A stretch of DNA of 64,000 bases from contig NC_088200.1 of NCBI RefSeq assembly GCF_028769735.1, positions 66,284,061 through 66,348,060 on the forward strand, read 5' to 3'. This document shows positions 24,611 to 37,367 of this stretch, piece after piece (positions within the stretch are counted from its first letter, which is position 1; every line of letters starts with the position of its first letter). The notes beneath the pieces are model-generated. The model ran no database searches. It saw nothing but the letters and a program-made list of their open reading frames with translations, and was not told the DNA's origin. The position numbers and the translations under genes are program-made. Source of the stretch: Zonotrichia leucophrys gambelii. Lineage: Eukaryota > Chordata > Aves > Passeriformes > Passerellidae.

Positions 24611-25156
24611 GTCCCCAGGTGGCCAAGAGCACCAAGGGTATCTTGGCTTGTATCATCAATAGAGTGGCCAGCAGGGCCAGGGCAGTGACCGTCCCCTGCA
24701 CTGGGCCCTGGTGTGGCTGTACCTCACACACCATGTTCAGTTTTGGCCCATTCTCACCCAGAGTGAACTGAGGGTCTGAGGGAGCTGGGGGTGTTTAGCC
24801 CACAGGAAAGGAGCTTTGGGGGAGCCCTTGTTGCTCTCTGCCTCTACTGGAAAGGAGGGTGTTGCTGAGGAGGATCAGGGCTTTTCTCCCAAGGGACAGG
24901 ATGGCAGCCTCAAGTTGTATCAGGGGAGGATTAGATGAGACATGAAATAAGAATTTCTTCACTGAAGGGGTTGTCAAGCATTGAAACTGGCTGCTCTGGG
25001 AGCTGTGGACACAGCATCCGTGTATGGGTTGTGTGTGCAAAACTGCATAAATGTGGCACTTGGAAACACGGTTTAGTGGGGGACCTGGCAGTGCTGGGTT
25101 AAATTTTGATTATCTTAGAGGTCTCTTCCAATCTCCATGATTTTATGATTCTATTA
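24611..25156 (+). mobile_element. CR1 LINE fragment, 3' end, plus strand
   Basis: About 550 bases matching the 3' part of avian CR1. The end of the reverse transcriptase reading frame is recognisable but broken (CCAGGTGGCCAAGAGC, TTGGCTTGTATCA, GTTCAGTTTTGG and TCAAGTTG..CAGGGGAGG blocks). The 3' untranslated region follows (TTCTTCACTGAAGGGGTTGTCA, GAGGTCTCTTCCAA). The element ends in the short ATTCTAT-type terminal repeat near 25150. It is truncated at the 5' end, as is typical, and is not protein-coding. Confidence 0.85.
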
Positions 25157-27049
25157 AGTGTTCTTATTTTCTCATTTTCTACATGTCAGGCTCAGTCTAA
25201 ATCTTCCTTTCATTCTGTGAGTGCCCTGAAATTGATGAAATAACTTTGAAAGGGAATGAAGGGAATTTCAAAAGCTCCTAATAAAGTGGCACCATCAACT
25301 TTTGTACTATAAAGTGAACAGAGTTAATGGATGTTTGGCATCTCTAAGGGCCAGGCTAAAACTGAAAAGGAAGACTCATAAAACAAAATAGTTATAAAAA
25401 ACCAAAATAAGCATCATTACTGTGGCTTGTTCTGCTCTTATTTAGGAATCCAGATACTTATTATATCTGTATTACCATAAAAGTTACCCAAAGAATACAG
25501 TGAGTCTGAAGAAAACCATCTGGTCTATCATTTAATAAAGCACTCTTCAGACTAGAGTGACAAACAAATGGATGAAGCTGGAAAGAAGTATTTATGGTAT
25601 ACATCTTACCACATACACACGGCATGTAAAAAATCGGTGGAGATAAAGCTGCAATTTCATAATTATAGCTGATACAAATATTCAGAAAAATTCAGAAAAA
25701 TTTATTTACTTTATGAAGGTGTTTTGAGAATTCTAATCTTGTTTCAGCTAATTTAGGTCACTGCTACTGTTTATGAAGCACAGGAACAAGTACGTACAAC
25801 ATGCTTTAGACCATTTGTTGCACTAGTAGGGAATCAATAATGGACTAAATAATATTAATGAATAATTAAGGAATGAGAGATACAGGACACAATAACAGCA
25901 TGTATCAACTATGTATTCAGACTAAAATTCATGATAATAAATCAGTGGTGATCAAAGTAGTCAGACTACAAAATATGTTGAAGTACAAAGTAGTTACTTT
26001 AAAGACTTGTTATGTTTTCTATGGTTTCCTTCATTGTTTTCAAATTTCTGGTAAATTCTTACTACTGTTACCGTTGGTATTCTCCCCCTTTTGCTATTGA
26101 AAACTTTAGTCTGAGCTCCTTTCTTTGCCACAGTCGCCATTGCTGTGCTGGGGTTAAGCCCTAAAAATATCATAAAGATATTAATGTTACATCAGCTTTC
26201 TATCGTGCCTGTTTCAATAGCTCAGGTTATTTTGCTACACTGGCATATAGAAGATTTCAAACCCAGTAATAATTTTGTAGCTATAAGTTATTAAGAATCA
26301 CATACAGCTGAAGACTTGCACTGTATTTATAAAAATAAAAAAGGAGTGTCATCACAATGAGGCAGAAATCACGGCCACAGCAGTGATCTGTAAGAGGTAC
26401 CAGGCACCCTGACCGCTCCCCTTGCATCTGCCCCCTCAGCAGACAGGCAGGAGCCACGAACTGCCTGTGGCTGTGTGCCTGAGGGGCAGCAGCTGGTGGT
26501 GCTGCAGAAGGGCAGGCTGGTGTGAGGAGCACAGCAGGGAGGGGAACATCGAGGCAAAACACAAGCCACAAAGGTAGGAAATAGCAGGCAATTATAATGG
26601 GGGGGAACTGTAGTGAGGACCTGGAAAGATGAGAAGCTTGGTTTGCTTTCATCCTCTGTTGGAATTAAATAGATAAATAAACTATCCTATTTTAAATGCC
26701 AGTAAGCACTGAATGTGAAAGCTGCTGGGCTTCAGTTTTCCTTCATTTTTTTTCTGATACCTTAAAATCTCCCAGGAACCAGAAGAGATCTGCTTTGTCA
26801 AGCTCCCATGAGACATTCTGTAGATGCTAACACTGTTCTTTGATGTTACTTAGCTGGGAATATGCCGGTATATTCTGAAATACAGCAAGAGAAGCAGCAT
26901 AACAATAACATAGTAGCAGCACGTCTTGTCTGTAACATAAAGGCAATTTTTTGGCTTTGGAGGATAGGGGCTCTAGATCTAAGGAGCTTTGGAGAATACT
27001 TGAACACCCACTCTAAGTGAAGGAGGAGGACAGCAATTAGCAACAGCCG
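25157..27049. other. Unassigned DNA with a GC-rich island
   Basis: Mostly AT-rich. An anomalous GC-rich stretch at about 26385-26560 is rich in CAGGCAG, GCCTGAGG and AGCAGC strings and has an open minus-strand frame of 123 codons with no recognisable domain. It may be an old LTR piece, but neither ends nor family can be supported. A short direct repeat (ATTCAGAAAA twice) lies at about 25679-25699. Confidence 0.4.
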
Positions 27050-27167
27050 TACAAGTAATGGTTTAACATTTAACTGTAAAAAGCCACAAACACCTCTCAT
27101 GTAAAGAGTACAAGTAATGATTTAACATTGAACTGTAAAAAAAACCCAACACCTCTCATGTAAAGAG
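27050..27167. repeat. 59-bp tandem duplication
   Basis: Two adjacent 59-bp units, 27050-27108 and 27109-27167, share TACAAGTAATG, TTTAACATT, AACTGTAAAAA and CACCTCTCATGTAAAGAG and differ at only a handful of positions. Confidence 0.9.
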
Positions 27168-29164
27168 TACTGAACATGCTCATTCTACTTGAGTCTGTAA
27201 TATACATATACAGGGAAAAGTAATTTTTTAATATAGAAAAATTATTTCTATACAGAATTTTTCTAAACAAAAAACCTCCCAACTTCTTAATCAAAATGAC
27301 CTAGCATTTGAACTTAAAAACTTTCAGATTCAGCAGTACTGATTCTGGGTTTCCATATTTTGTTCCAAAGTCATAAAACCTTCCCATGCTCGGAAGGAGC
27401 TGAATGATAGCTGCATGCATTTTGATTTCTGAACTGATGAGAAGAATTTCATTGTAAATCTACTTATCTTTGACCATCTCCTGTAGATTGGGTCCCTGAT
27501 TAAGAATTTCTGGAATCCATTTCCACCTCTGCAGCTCTAAGCATGGATGTCCTCTCCAAGTCCCAAGTCCGTAACTCGTGTTTTTACAGGTAACCAGGAA
27601 GTAGGGCCCCAGTTGCTCATTTAAAGTATGGGTATGGAAGGACGTAGTGGTAGATCTAAGAAACCAGCTCGGATAGCTCCTGGTTAATGACATGTTATGG
27701 GCTTATCATTTCTCTTAAAGTGTCCTAATAACTACATTGTAGGTTCAGGTTGAATGAAGGCAAGCTACAGGGCTGTGTATTGTGCCATAAAATAGAAATT
27801 GCCAGGGATTTGAGATGTGTGGTCCTTCTTGAGATGCTACTCTGGTAATAAGAGACATCAGGGAAGGACAGAGAGCTTATTCCAGCTGCTCTCGGGGTTG
27901 TTTATGTCCTAACTTAAACTTTCATTATATTAATTTTAGGAGAAAAAAAAGCTTAGAAATAGGAGCAAATAATTCAGAACTCCCTTGCTACCAGTTTAGT
28001 GCCAAAACTACTCATCTCCTTCTTCTGTATGTTTTTGCTGTGTCTCCCTCTGGTCCTAAACATCTTGAGTAATTTATTGTATGATGGCTTTTTGCCCCTC
28101 CCCTTCTTCCTCCTTCATGATGAGGAGGATCTGAGATGGAATTAACTTCTCCTGATGACAGATATATCCTTATTATTTGTATTAGTTTTTACCAACTACT
28201 TATTTCTATGCATGATATGACTTATACTGTCAATGTACCTTTGACATAATTCAAGTAACATGCTCTCTTTGTCTTGATAGATATATACAATCCATTTAGG
28301 GCATTGATAAGAAATAGAACACTGCAAAGATACAGGTGGGATAGAAAACATAATAGATTTTTGTTTGGAGTTTCTTAAATACTACTTGGCAAAACCAGAG
28401 ACCCTGGCTTCATTAACATAGTGTTTAGAGGGTTTAAGGGAGGAAAAGTAGAACAAACTCCAAAGGAACAGCAAATCTCCATATAAAATCTTTTTTTCCA
28501 GCTCATGGTGGAAGGCTGCACTTGTCCTTCACTCCGGTATTTCTCTCGTGTTTTTCCTCTTCTTTTACACCATGCAAATCACACAGGAAGGGAGAAGTGT
28601 GTGTATTTGGATGTCAGTTCAAAAATAAGAGCCCCAATATGTAAAATTAGCACTTCTGGGAGAAAGCATCCGTTAACAGACTGTTTTACATCTCATCATT
28701 TCCACAGTACTGCCATTCACTGTCATACTTGCTGTCATTTTTATGATCAGCAGTGACTTGAAATTGATGTGAGACATAACTGGCAATGATATAGATTTCT
28801 CCATTGCATTTGTTTGTTTGAGCGTGCATCTGGGGTTCATAATTTTTCTTCCTTGACAGAATTTTTTACACACAGAAAACAGAGCCAAACATTATTTTGA
28901 ACTTTATTCACAACCCTATTATAATGAACCTTACTCAAACTCATTCTGATATGAAGTCCTCAGTAGTATAGGGTAAAAATGACTACAAATTATTTTAATT
29001 TATTAGAATTTGTGTGATATAGGTGTTTAATAAATTATTGGATGCTAAGATCAGAGTACCATGAATATCCTATCTTTAGTCCTACTAGAACATCAAATAG
29101 GTCTGCTAGGGCAGTCTTAAAACCAAATTCTTAGTGTCAGACTTAACACTATTTTAAAATATAT
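27168..29164. other. Unassigned AT-rich DNA
   Basis: No gene recognised. 28133-28195 weakly resembles the start of the 2745 LTR, but too weakly to annotate. Confidence 0.4.
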
Positions 29165-29205
29165 TTTACATATATTTTAAATATGTTCATTAAAATATAT
29201 GTAAA
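29165..29205. repeat. Perfect 16-bp inverted repeat
   Basis: TTTACATATATTTTAA at 29165-29180 is perfectly complementary to 29190-29205, with a 9-base loop. The arms are AT-rich, so chance is less unlikely than for the GC-containing hairpins further along. Confidence 0.8.
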
Positions 29206-32200
29206 TATTCCTTCATTTAAATATATTCATTTCAATAAAAGCAAAAAATGAGGGAACTGCTCCTGCGTCATTTTTAATATTTTTTACCTTATTTGTTTGA
29301 GAAGTTCTGGCTTAAGATGAGGGAGGTTTAAAATTTAAACAGAACTTATAAGCAAGATCATGTGGAAGATGTGTCTTTCATTAAGACACCACGGCCTTCA
29401 GAAGTGGACTCATTATAGCCTTCAAATGCAGTAGAGCCCCTCAACTAGTGCAATGGAGCAGAGATAAGCCTTTGGTATTACTACAGCAGTGGGGAAGGGG
29501 GAAAGAGCATCAGTGATTCATAGAATTTTCTCCTTTTTTCTTAGTGTACTTCATACTCTGAAATAGCACCTTTTTATGAAGGATGCATGTGTTAAACAAA
29601 AGAAATAAGATGATGCAGTGATGTCTTTATAAATTACAGATTTGCTTACAAATTGACCTAAAAATTTGAATAGGAGAGTTCTCTTGTGCTGTGAATTCTA
29701 ACTCTTTGACTTAAAAACACATTTCAAAAGATTAATCCTACCTATCAAAAAAGGATTAATTTTTACATTGCATCCTTCTAATCTGTGGTGTCTGGCCATT
29801 TTCAGGATCTTCACTTCAGTGAAATGTGAGCTTTGGCCCAACTGTACAGCTCCTTTTTTGATCCCAAATGAGATGCAATCTCCTGAGCAGCAGTCTTGCT
29901 TTAGAAGGCACATGAACCTGTACCCTGTGCCCCTGGAGACAGCTGCACACTCCCAGTGCTTTTTTTTTTTTTTTGTGGAGCTGCTGGTGCTCAACCAGGT
30001 TGTTTTAAGTAGCTACACTGGTATTGAATGAGTCAGTGGTTTAGACAGGGTTAATTTCCTTCTAGTATAGCTCCTTAACCAACATCCCTGAAGTTTCAGA
30101 TGAGCATGGCAATGGCAGAAAGAAGGAGAAAGCTTGCTCAAAGGGTCAGAGACTGAGGATTTGGATAACTCCAAGGAAAAGATGGAACAGATCATTGGTA
30201 GTGTGAAGCTACATACAATCTTAATTCAACCACAAAAGTTGTCCAGGAGTTGTACTCGACTGCAGGTAGGGGACCTTCTGAGCTCTAACCTCTCTCCTTC
30301 CTGAGAATGCAAGAAGAAATTGAGAAGTCATCAATATTGTGCTTGTGGTTCAAGCTACATGTCAGCAGCCAATCTTGTCATCAAAAACCTAAGGTATTCC
30401 ATTTTTTTTCTGAGTGAAATATATAAGTAGCACATCACTGAAGTATTTGTTGAATTTGCTAAAACTGAGAAGAAAGAAAATGGATTTAAAAAAAAATTTC
30501 AAAGAATAATTATTTGTTAATCAACATGCTGGGATTATGCGAAGATATATTCCCCTGTTACTCTTATTCTGCTTTCAGTATACACTTGTTTAGGAAGATT
30601 TGAAGCTGAAATTTGTATTTTTTTTCTCTGTGAAACCTATAGAGTCTTTATCTGAAAATGTGTAACTACTTTAAATTCCTTATTGAATTAATTTGAAGAT
30701 CTTAGAATTTTTCTGTATATATTCCAAACATATTGTCCCCCATATATTTGTTCAACATTTACTGCGTTTTCATAAATTTACATATGCAAGTAAAAACTTT
30801 CCTTCTCACCATTCTTTCCTTTCTGACCCTGATAATGGACCAATATTGACTTTTGTGGCTGTAAGGATCAACAAGTATAAAATACCAAGAATTAATCAAC
30901 CCATTTATTATTTTTAAATTATATTAACAAGTAAACAAACAGAAAAGGCTGAGTAAGAGTGGAATGAATCTGTACTCAAGAACCAGCGAAAGAAAGAAAC
31001 ACATTGGACTGAAGATCTTTAAATCAGGAGAAATCATGAGAATTTTCCTTTCCCTGCTTGTTTATTTTCCAATGTAAATTTCCTATGTTTATTACCTGAA
31101 TACCGTAATAAGACAGAATATGGTTGAGATCATATTCTTGTCTTTAAAGAATTTTTTTTCTAAACTTCTACACACTGAGTAGCAGCAGTTTTTTGAGAAC
31201 CTCTGAAGCAGTATATTTTTTGTAAGTGAAGACATCTTGACTTCTTGGGACTAGAAAGAAACACAAAGGAAAATGTGAGAGAGTAATTTATCCTCTCATC
31301 AATTCTAACAAGCTGAATAGGCAGGGACTGAAGCAAATATTTACAAATAGGCAACCTCCTTCATAATTTACATACAATTTCTGTGGTGTTATATGTTCTA
31401 GCCTTAGCTTTTGCACTTCTGTCTTCTGCACATTTCTGTCTTCTTAAGAAATTATTTAAATTTATTTTAACTTAAAATTCACATTATTATTATTACTATT
31501 TGTGAAATTAAATTATTATTACTCTTTGTGGAATTGATGGTTCTAGATGAGGGGACAGGAAGAAGCTGCTTCCTTTGAAAGCTTTTGCATCTTCAGCTCT
31601 ACCTGTCCAGACATTCTAAATACGCTTTAAAATTATTTTGGGGAGAATTAATTTTCTTTGAGGTTATTTTTTGGGAGCTTTATTCCATTTGCAGGTATTC
31701 CTGCATTTAAATCACAGTAAAGTGCTACCTGACAGGAAAATATTCTCACAAGGATCTGAAGCCAAAGGAGATTTAATCTGAACTTGTATCTTTAAATAGT
31801 CTTGGTTTATGTGTGAAAGTACTGGATAAAGGCCTGATGGGTATAATGAATCCAGTTCCTTATTTAAAATAACGTTAGTAATTTGAAAGATGTCCAAGCT
31901 AGTAAAAATGACACTACTTGAATTCCTCAAATACAAGCTACATTTTTTTGTCAATTGTATGAAGCATAATTAAAAAATAACATAATTTCAGAAAAATAAT
32001 AACTAAAACAGGTTTGAGTAAGATAATAAAAGCTTGCTCATTGAAGAGCTAACCTGCAATATACTGTGAAGAAGTTGCATAGTGTGCATGCTCTAACCCC
32101 AATTTAAGCAACATTTACATTTTTTTCTATAAATGCAGAAAAAATTAGATAATTTTAAAAAAGAGAAATTGGAGAACTGAAAGAAAAGAGATTTTCTGGT

Positions 32201-32236
32201 ATTTTACAGTTCAAAGTTTAGTTTTCACTCACTGTT
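29206..32236. other. Unassigned AT-rich DNA
   Basis: No gene recognised. 31482-31540 is a short imperfect direct duplication (ATTATTATTACT.TTTGTG.AATT twice). A T run lies at about 29960-29974. Confidence 0.45.
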
Positions 32237-32269
32237 TTTCTTCATTGTTTGTCTATAACAATGAAGAAA
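32237..32269. repeat. Perfect 13-bp inverted repeat
   Basis: TTTCTTCATTGTT at 32237-32249 pairs with AACAATGAAGAAA at 32257-32269 across a 7-base loop. Further GAAGAA-type duplications follow directly. Confidence 0.8.
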
Positions 32270-32865
32270 TGAAGAATAATGAAGAAATTTTATTGCAACT
32301 AATGCTGTAACAATGAGATTTTCCTCATTAATTAATTGGAAATTGATTAAATATTTACTTTTATGTTTAGGGATCCTGCTCTGAATCTTCTGATGAAGTG
32401 GTTGGAAATTGCAAGGGTAGTGCTGGCATCAAAAACATCATCTGACATCCGGTGATTAGGCTAAAGTTGGAGAAAGAGGAAAAGTATTGGCCCCAACTGA
32501 GCTACAGCATGAGTAATGATGGAAGACATTTCCTCAGCTATGGTGTACATCAGTGGTACTTACCTCTGATACTTTCAGTACTAGTAGTTCACAGCAGAGT
32601 TTGGTATGTTCTTGTTAAAACTGCTTACTTTTGGAACTTTTCAACTCCCTCTATCCCAACCAATATGATGAATTTAAGAAGGAAAAACCCAAAATATTTT
32701 AATATATGCTTCTTTTCAGAAAAGTGAACAAGCATTAAGATTAATGTTTAAAAGATAGACCTTAAATAGTTACAGAATATCAGACTACCTTCCTCTCATA
32801 TTTTCAGTTTCTTTCATGTGGCTTTTAACTGGAATAATTTCAGTTAGTTATTACGTAGCTTTTCT

Positions 32866-32893
32866 TTTTTGGCTTCAAAAAAGAAGCCAAAAA
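32866..32893. repeat. Perfect 11-bp inverted repeat
   Basis: TTTTTGGCTTC at 32866-32876 pairs with GAAGCCAAAAA at 32883-32893 across a 6-base A loop. Confidence 0.75.
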
Positions 32894-33316
32894 CTTCAAA
32901 AATAGCTACTAATTGAAATCAAATTCTACTCCTCACCCTTTTCTCAGATTTTTTTTTTCTTATTGAAGTTGTTACAAAACAGTGATTTTTAAATGAATTT
33001 ATTCTTGTACAATAGGAAAAAACATGGTGGCCACATCTCAAAGGTATGTAAAGCAAGGGAAATTTAGATATCATTAGATAAAAATTAGTTACATTTCATT
33101 TCAATGTAAATTATTATATATGTACCTAGATACTTTCAGAATTTCTTTAATAAGCCATGTTTTAGTGTTTTACACTAGAAAACTTGTCACATTAACATTT
33201 CTGAAGTATGGGAAGTAAGGGAAGTTTATTTCTAATTACTTAGGGTGAAAAGTAGAGAAAAAGTCTGTCCTCATCACATTTCTGTTTTAAAATGCAGTCT
33301 TGATATAGAGATATTT

Positions 33317-33630
33317 CATAAAATTATACAATCATTAAGGTAGGGAAAGAGCCCTAAGACCATTGACTTCAACCACTAACCTACCACTGCCATGCTCCTT
33401 GCCAAAACTTGTTCCCAGAAGCCACATCCACAGGTTTTTTGAACCTGACCAGGGACAGTGACACCACCATTGCCCTGAGCATCCTGTTCCAGTGCCTGAC
33501 TACCCCTGGGGTGCAGAATTCTTTCCTTTCATCTAAATTAAACCTCCCCTGGTAAAATTCAAGGCTATTTCCTCTGCTTCCATCACCCCCTTTCAACCAG
33601 ACCAAACATCCCCAGCTCCCTCAGAGCGAA
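33317..33630 (-). mobile_element. CR1 LINE fragment, 3' end, minus strand
   Basis: On the plus strand it begins with the complement of the CR1 terminal repeat (CATAAAATTATACAATCATTAAGG). It continues with the AGGGAAAGAGCCCTAAGACC, CCACATCCACAGGTTTTTTGAAC, CATCCTGTTCCAGTGCCTGAC and TTAAACCTCCCCTGG blocks of the CR1 3' region. It stops near CAGCTCCCTCAGAG. It is 5'-truncated and non-coding. The subfamily looks similar to the CR1 at 24611-25156. Confidence 0.82.
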
Positions 33631-34173
33631 ATATAATTTGCTAGAGATCTCCACTGTTTACAATAATTCTGTATTGCATTAATCCTGTAATAAACATTCT
33701 CTTATTTGTTTTGGTTCTGTTTGCTTGCTGCAGAGGCTCTTTGCTAAACACAAATCACTAAGTGTAAAGACAACAGTGTGAAGGTTTTGCAATTCTTACG
33801 ATAATGTAATGCTTAAACTAAAATCCCAGGGTAAACTTGCATACTGTGAATTTTTTTCCTGTGCAGGGTCTCAGTGGTTATCTCAAGCTCTTGAAAAGAT
33901 ATTTCATGACCCGCTCAGGGTTTCAGTGTGCTAGACAGTCCTTTTTTCTGTGTTTCTATTATCAAAAATGGCTTTGAAAACCTCATAGAGTTTATGTAAT
34001 TTAAGAGCAGAATAATGCCACACTTTTTCACTGTCACCCTTGCTGAGATGCTCCTAATGCTTTTTTATCATCATTAATTTCTGTCCCATAAAAATTACAC
34101 AGAACAGCATGAAAACCCCTAGATCTTCTACAATAGTGACTGTTTTATTTTGATTTGATTCTGGACATAAAAC
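33631..34173. other. Unassigned AT-rich DNA
   Basis: No gene or repeat recognised. Confidence 0.45.
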
Positions 34174-34220
34174 CCAACCAACCAACCAACCAACCAACCA
34201 ACCAACCAACCAACCAACCA
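34174..34220. repeat. (AACC)n microsatellite
   Basis: About 11-12 uninterrupted AACC units, followed by a short CACACT/CACACA patch to about 34242. Confidence 0.95.
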
Positions 34221-34242
34221 CACTCACACAGGCACACACACT

Positions 34243-35437
34243 CATTCCAGAAGCCAGGAAAGCAAACCCAAACCCCCCAAACTGTAACATTCAGTTGAAA
34301 TATTCAGTGTCCTCCTCCAACTATTCTGCTAGAGTATTTTTACTGTATTATATATATTAGGTTACATGTTATTATCATATATGTTATGCAATTATATCAT
34401 CATTATTATACTGCGGTCAATTACATACCTTGAATTATTATGTTAATTTGTGGATGTGCATTCTTAATTAATTTTTAAACATTTAAAAGTTTCTAACACA
34501 TAACTACAATCACTCTGCAGTGCGTGAGTGATTTTTATCCATAATTTCTCACAGGAATAGCAGTGAAACACTCAACACAGGTAAGAGCTGTAAAGTACTG
34601 TTAATAGAGGCAAAAATTTCTTTCCTTGCTCACTAAGGTTTCAGATAAATACACTCTTGAAGGACCTGAAACTTATGTCCTTGTCCTGTAGTGGAAAGGA
34701 AATAAAAAGATAATGAACAAAGAGACAGTGTCATGGAAATGGGGAAAGTCTGGGAAGTGTCAAGGAAATACATTATTTGCTTTGTCTTGCCAGGAAATCT
34801 CTGTTCCCCCATATATATTCTGTCCTTGTGCTGTGATAACAGGGGTAGAAAATAACAAAGTCAAACTAGTATGGTCAGAAAATTTAACAAAGGGAATTTT
34901 CTTTGAATTAATAGTTAATTCTCCTGGTATGTGTTTCCACATTCTGTGATTCAGTTAATATGCCATTATTTGGATGATGAGCTGTTCTGAGAAGCACCTT
35001 CTTAGCCCTAGACTACAATGAGATTGTGGAGTATATGTTTAAAATGGCCTTGTCTGCAACTTTTCTCTGCAACTTAGGAAATGAACTTCAGTATTAAATG
35101 ACAGATTATAACCTATAGTACTGACCCTAGTCAGCATAGAAGCGGGTGGTAAATGCATGCTTTGCTAACTGATCATGCATTTGGGACACAGCAGCAGGGA
35201 ATTTTTCATAACAGGTAAAAACTTAAGTCTTTTATTGGAAACCCTAATTCATAACCCTAAACTAAAAAAACCCCCGATTTCATTACAGATCACTTTCTCT
35301 TTCTCCCTGTCCCTAAAGAAAACCTCTAACAAGCCAACTTTTGGAGGTTTCCTTAAGTAACCTTCTTTTTCATATACTTAAAATGAGAGAAATCTTTGGT
35401 CTGATAAAAGGATCTGTAGCTCTTACAGTGTGATAAA
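34243..35437. other. Unassigned AT-rich DNA
   Basis: No gene or mobile element recognised. Confidence 0.45.
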
Positions 35438-35515
35438 TAACCTGCAGCTAAATTTTCTCATACAAAGTGCATAAGACAATATGTACTTTGTGTAAGAAAA
35501 TTTGACTGCAGGTTA
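35438..35515. repeat. 33-bp imperfect hairpin, 12-base loop
   Basis: The arms at 35438-35470 and 35483-35515 are complementary at 28 of 33 positions. All five differences are transitions, so as RNA from the plus strand three become G-U pairs and only two C-A mismatches remain. Size, shape and loop are those of a microRNA precursor, but nothing in the sequence shows transcription or conservation. A decayed inverted duplication is the simpler explanation. Confidence 0.8.
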
Positions 35516-36745
35516 AATTTTGCATGTTCCATACTTTTATCAAAATTATGATCTTATCTTGTGAGAAGTCAGGTATTTTACTGAGAGGTAATTTCCAAAC
35601 CACTACACACTCATTTCTGTTAAAAACATGAAGTGTTTAGGAATCTTTTTTTGTCTTGAATGGAAGGTTGCTGTGAGACTCTTTATTCTCAAGGCTGAGG
35701 ATTCATAGTGCGTCAACCTCTGAATCACTCTGAAAGTAATTCTATATAATAAAAAAGAAGGATATTTGGAGAGGGAACAAATTCTTTGTCTGGTGTCAAG
35801 TATTTTATTTTTGTATGGGGAAAGATGCTCTCTCCTGGGTTCACCACCCTTTCCAGTTCGTATTAACTCATGAGCTGTTGCCTGCTTTCAGTAAGAGAGT
35901 TAACTTTTCTGTCTCAGAGTCTCATAACTTCACTACTGTCCCAGTTTCTGTGATGATTAGACAGGCCATCTTGAGAACAGAACGCTCTTTTCTTTTCCTT
36001 ATTTCCTGGGTTTTGTACTGCTGACTGTTTGAAAGAGTTGAGGAGTGTCCATGTGTTAAACGATGCTGTCTGTAGCTCATTCATGCGTGATAAAGCTGGG
36101 GTTATGATCTTCTCCTTATGCTAATGGTTTTCTTAAGGTTTTAAAAATTCTTCTGTTAAGTTTCCATTCTGCCTAACTTAATTTATTTCGAACAGCCAGC
36201 TGATCCAACTTTTTTTTTTTTTCTTCTGCAGGCATAAGAGATATTTATATTTCCAAGGAACTCTATCTCCTCTTAAATTTTTCTGTGGCTTTGATTAGTC
36301 AAAAGTTTACTACAGGAGCAATCCCAGCAGTCAATTCCATAAAGGGGATAGGAATATAAAGGTAATATTGCTATAAAACTGAAAAAAAACCCCCAAGATA
36401 AAGTTGGAGACCAAAATTCTGACAAATAATATTATTCTGAAAGCAACATACAGACTAGACTTTCATAAAGGACTTCAGAATTTCTTCTTCATTTTACCTT
36501 TTTTATTTTTTTTTAAACAAGTGGATCCTTAAGAATACAGAAAGGGAATATACAGCTTATCTTTCACAAAAAGGCTATTAGGGCCTACATTTACCTTCAC
36601 AACTTGAATTTAACAGAAGATGATAAAAAAATTTACTCAATTAATCACAATTTTAAACTGATCAAAAGTGATAATACTTATTTGATCTTCTGTATAATTT
36701 TAAAAAACCCAACCAATATTTTAAAGGAATAATGTTTAATTAAAC
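35516..36745. other. Unassigned AT-rich DNA
   Basis: No gene recognised. Open frames are under 70 codons and anonymous. Confidence 0.45.
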
Positions 36746-36792
36746 TCTTCTAAGAGTTTAGTTAAAGATTATTTAACTAAACTCTTAGAAGA
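36746..36792. repeat. Perfect 21-bp hairpin
   Basis: The arms at 36746-36766 and 36772-36792 are perfectly complementary with a 5-base loop (GATTA). The left arm also contains half of a second, overlapping inverted repeat (AAACTCTTCTAAGAGTTT, 36742-36759), so two hairpins compete for the same bases. Confidence 0.92.
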
Positions 36793-37367
36793 AAATTTTG
36801 TTGAGAAAATAATCCTCAAAAATCCTATGGGCTTTTAGAAGAATGATTGACTGCTTTCTGCCTCTCATATTCTCTGTAATCAGAAAATCAGAGCTGTGCC
36901 ACACATAACAGTACATAAAATATAAGATGTACTAGACACTACCAGCAAAGCCATGGGTTTGGAGAATCTGTGAGTGCAGAAATATACAGGTTCTTACTGA
37001 AAAGGCCTGCAATTTCATGACATTTCCAGAAACATAAAAAATAGGGGTTTTCGGCTCTACGTTATATTTGAAAAGTCTGTCCTCTTGTAACGGAACTGGA
37101 CATTCTTTGTAAAATATTTTAGAATTTGTTGTGCAAACTTATCTGTCTGATTCTTGCTGTCAAAGTAATTTATTGGAGGTATCTGAGATTGCTTTCTGGC
37201 ATCTTGTATTAGTTTTCACTGTTATTTTTATAATTATTTTATATTCATGCCATTTATGAATGGAATAGAAGAATTTTCATACCATTTCTTGTGTACAATA
37301 CGCAATTCTAAGCACCCATCCAATATGTCTAAATTAATAAGCTGTTCATTCTGTGGTCTGTCTTTGG
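36793..37367. other. Unassigned AT-rich DNA
   Basis: No gene or repeat recognised. Confidence 0.45.

Noticed and set aside
26385..26560. GC-rich stretch with a 123-codon minus-strand frame
   Set aside because: No LTR ends, polyadenylation signal, duplication or protein domain could be recognised, so it is left unassigned.
28133..28195. Possible fragment of the LTR type at 2745
   Set aside because: Only about 30 bases are suggestive (AGGATCT..GATGGAATTAACT and TATTTGTATT). This is too little to support without an alignment.
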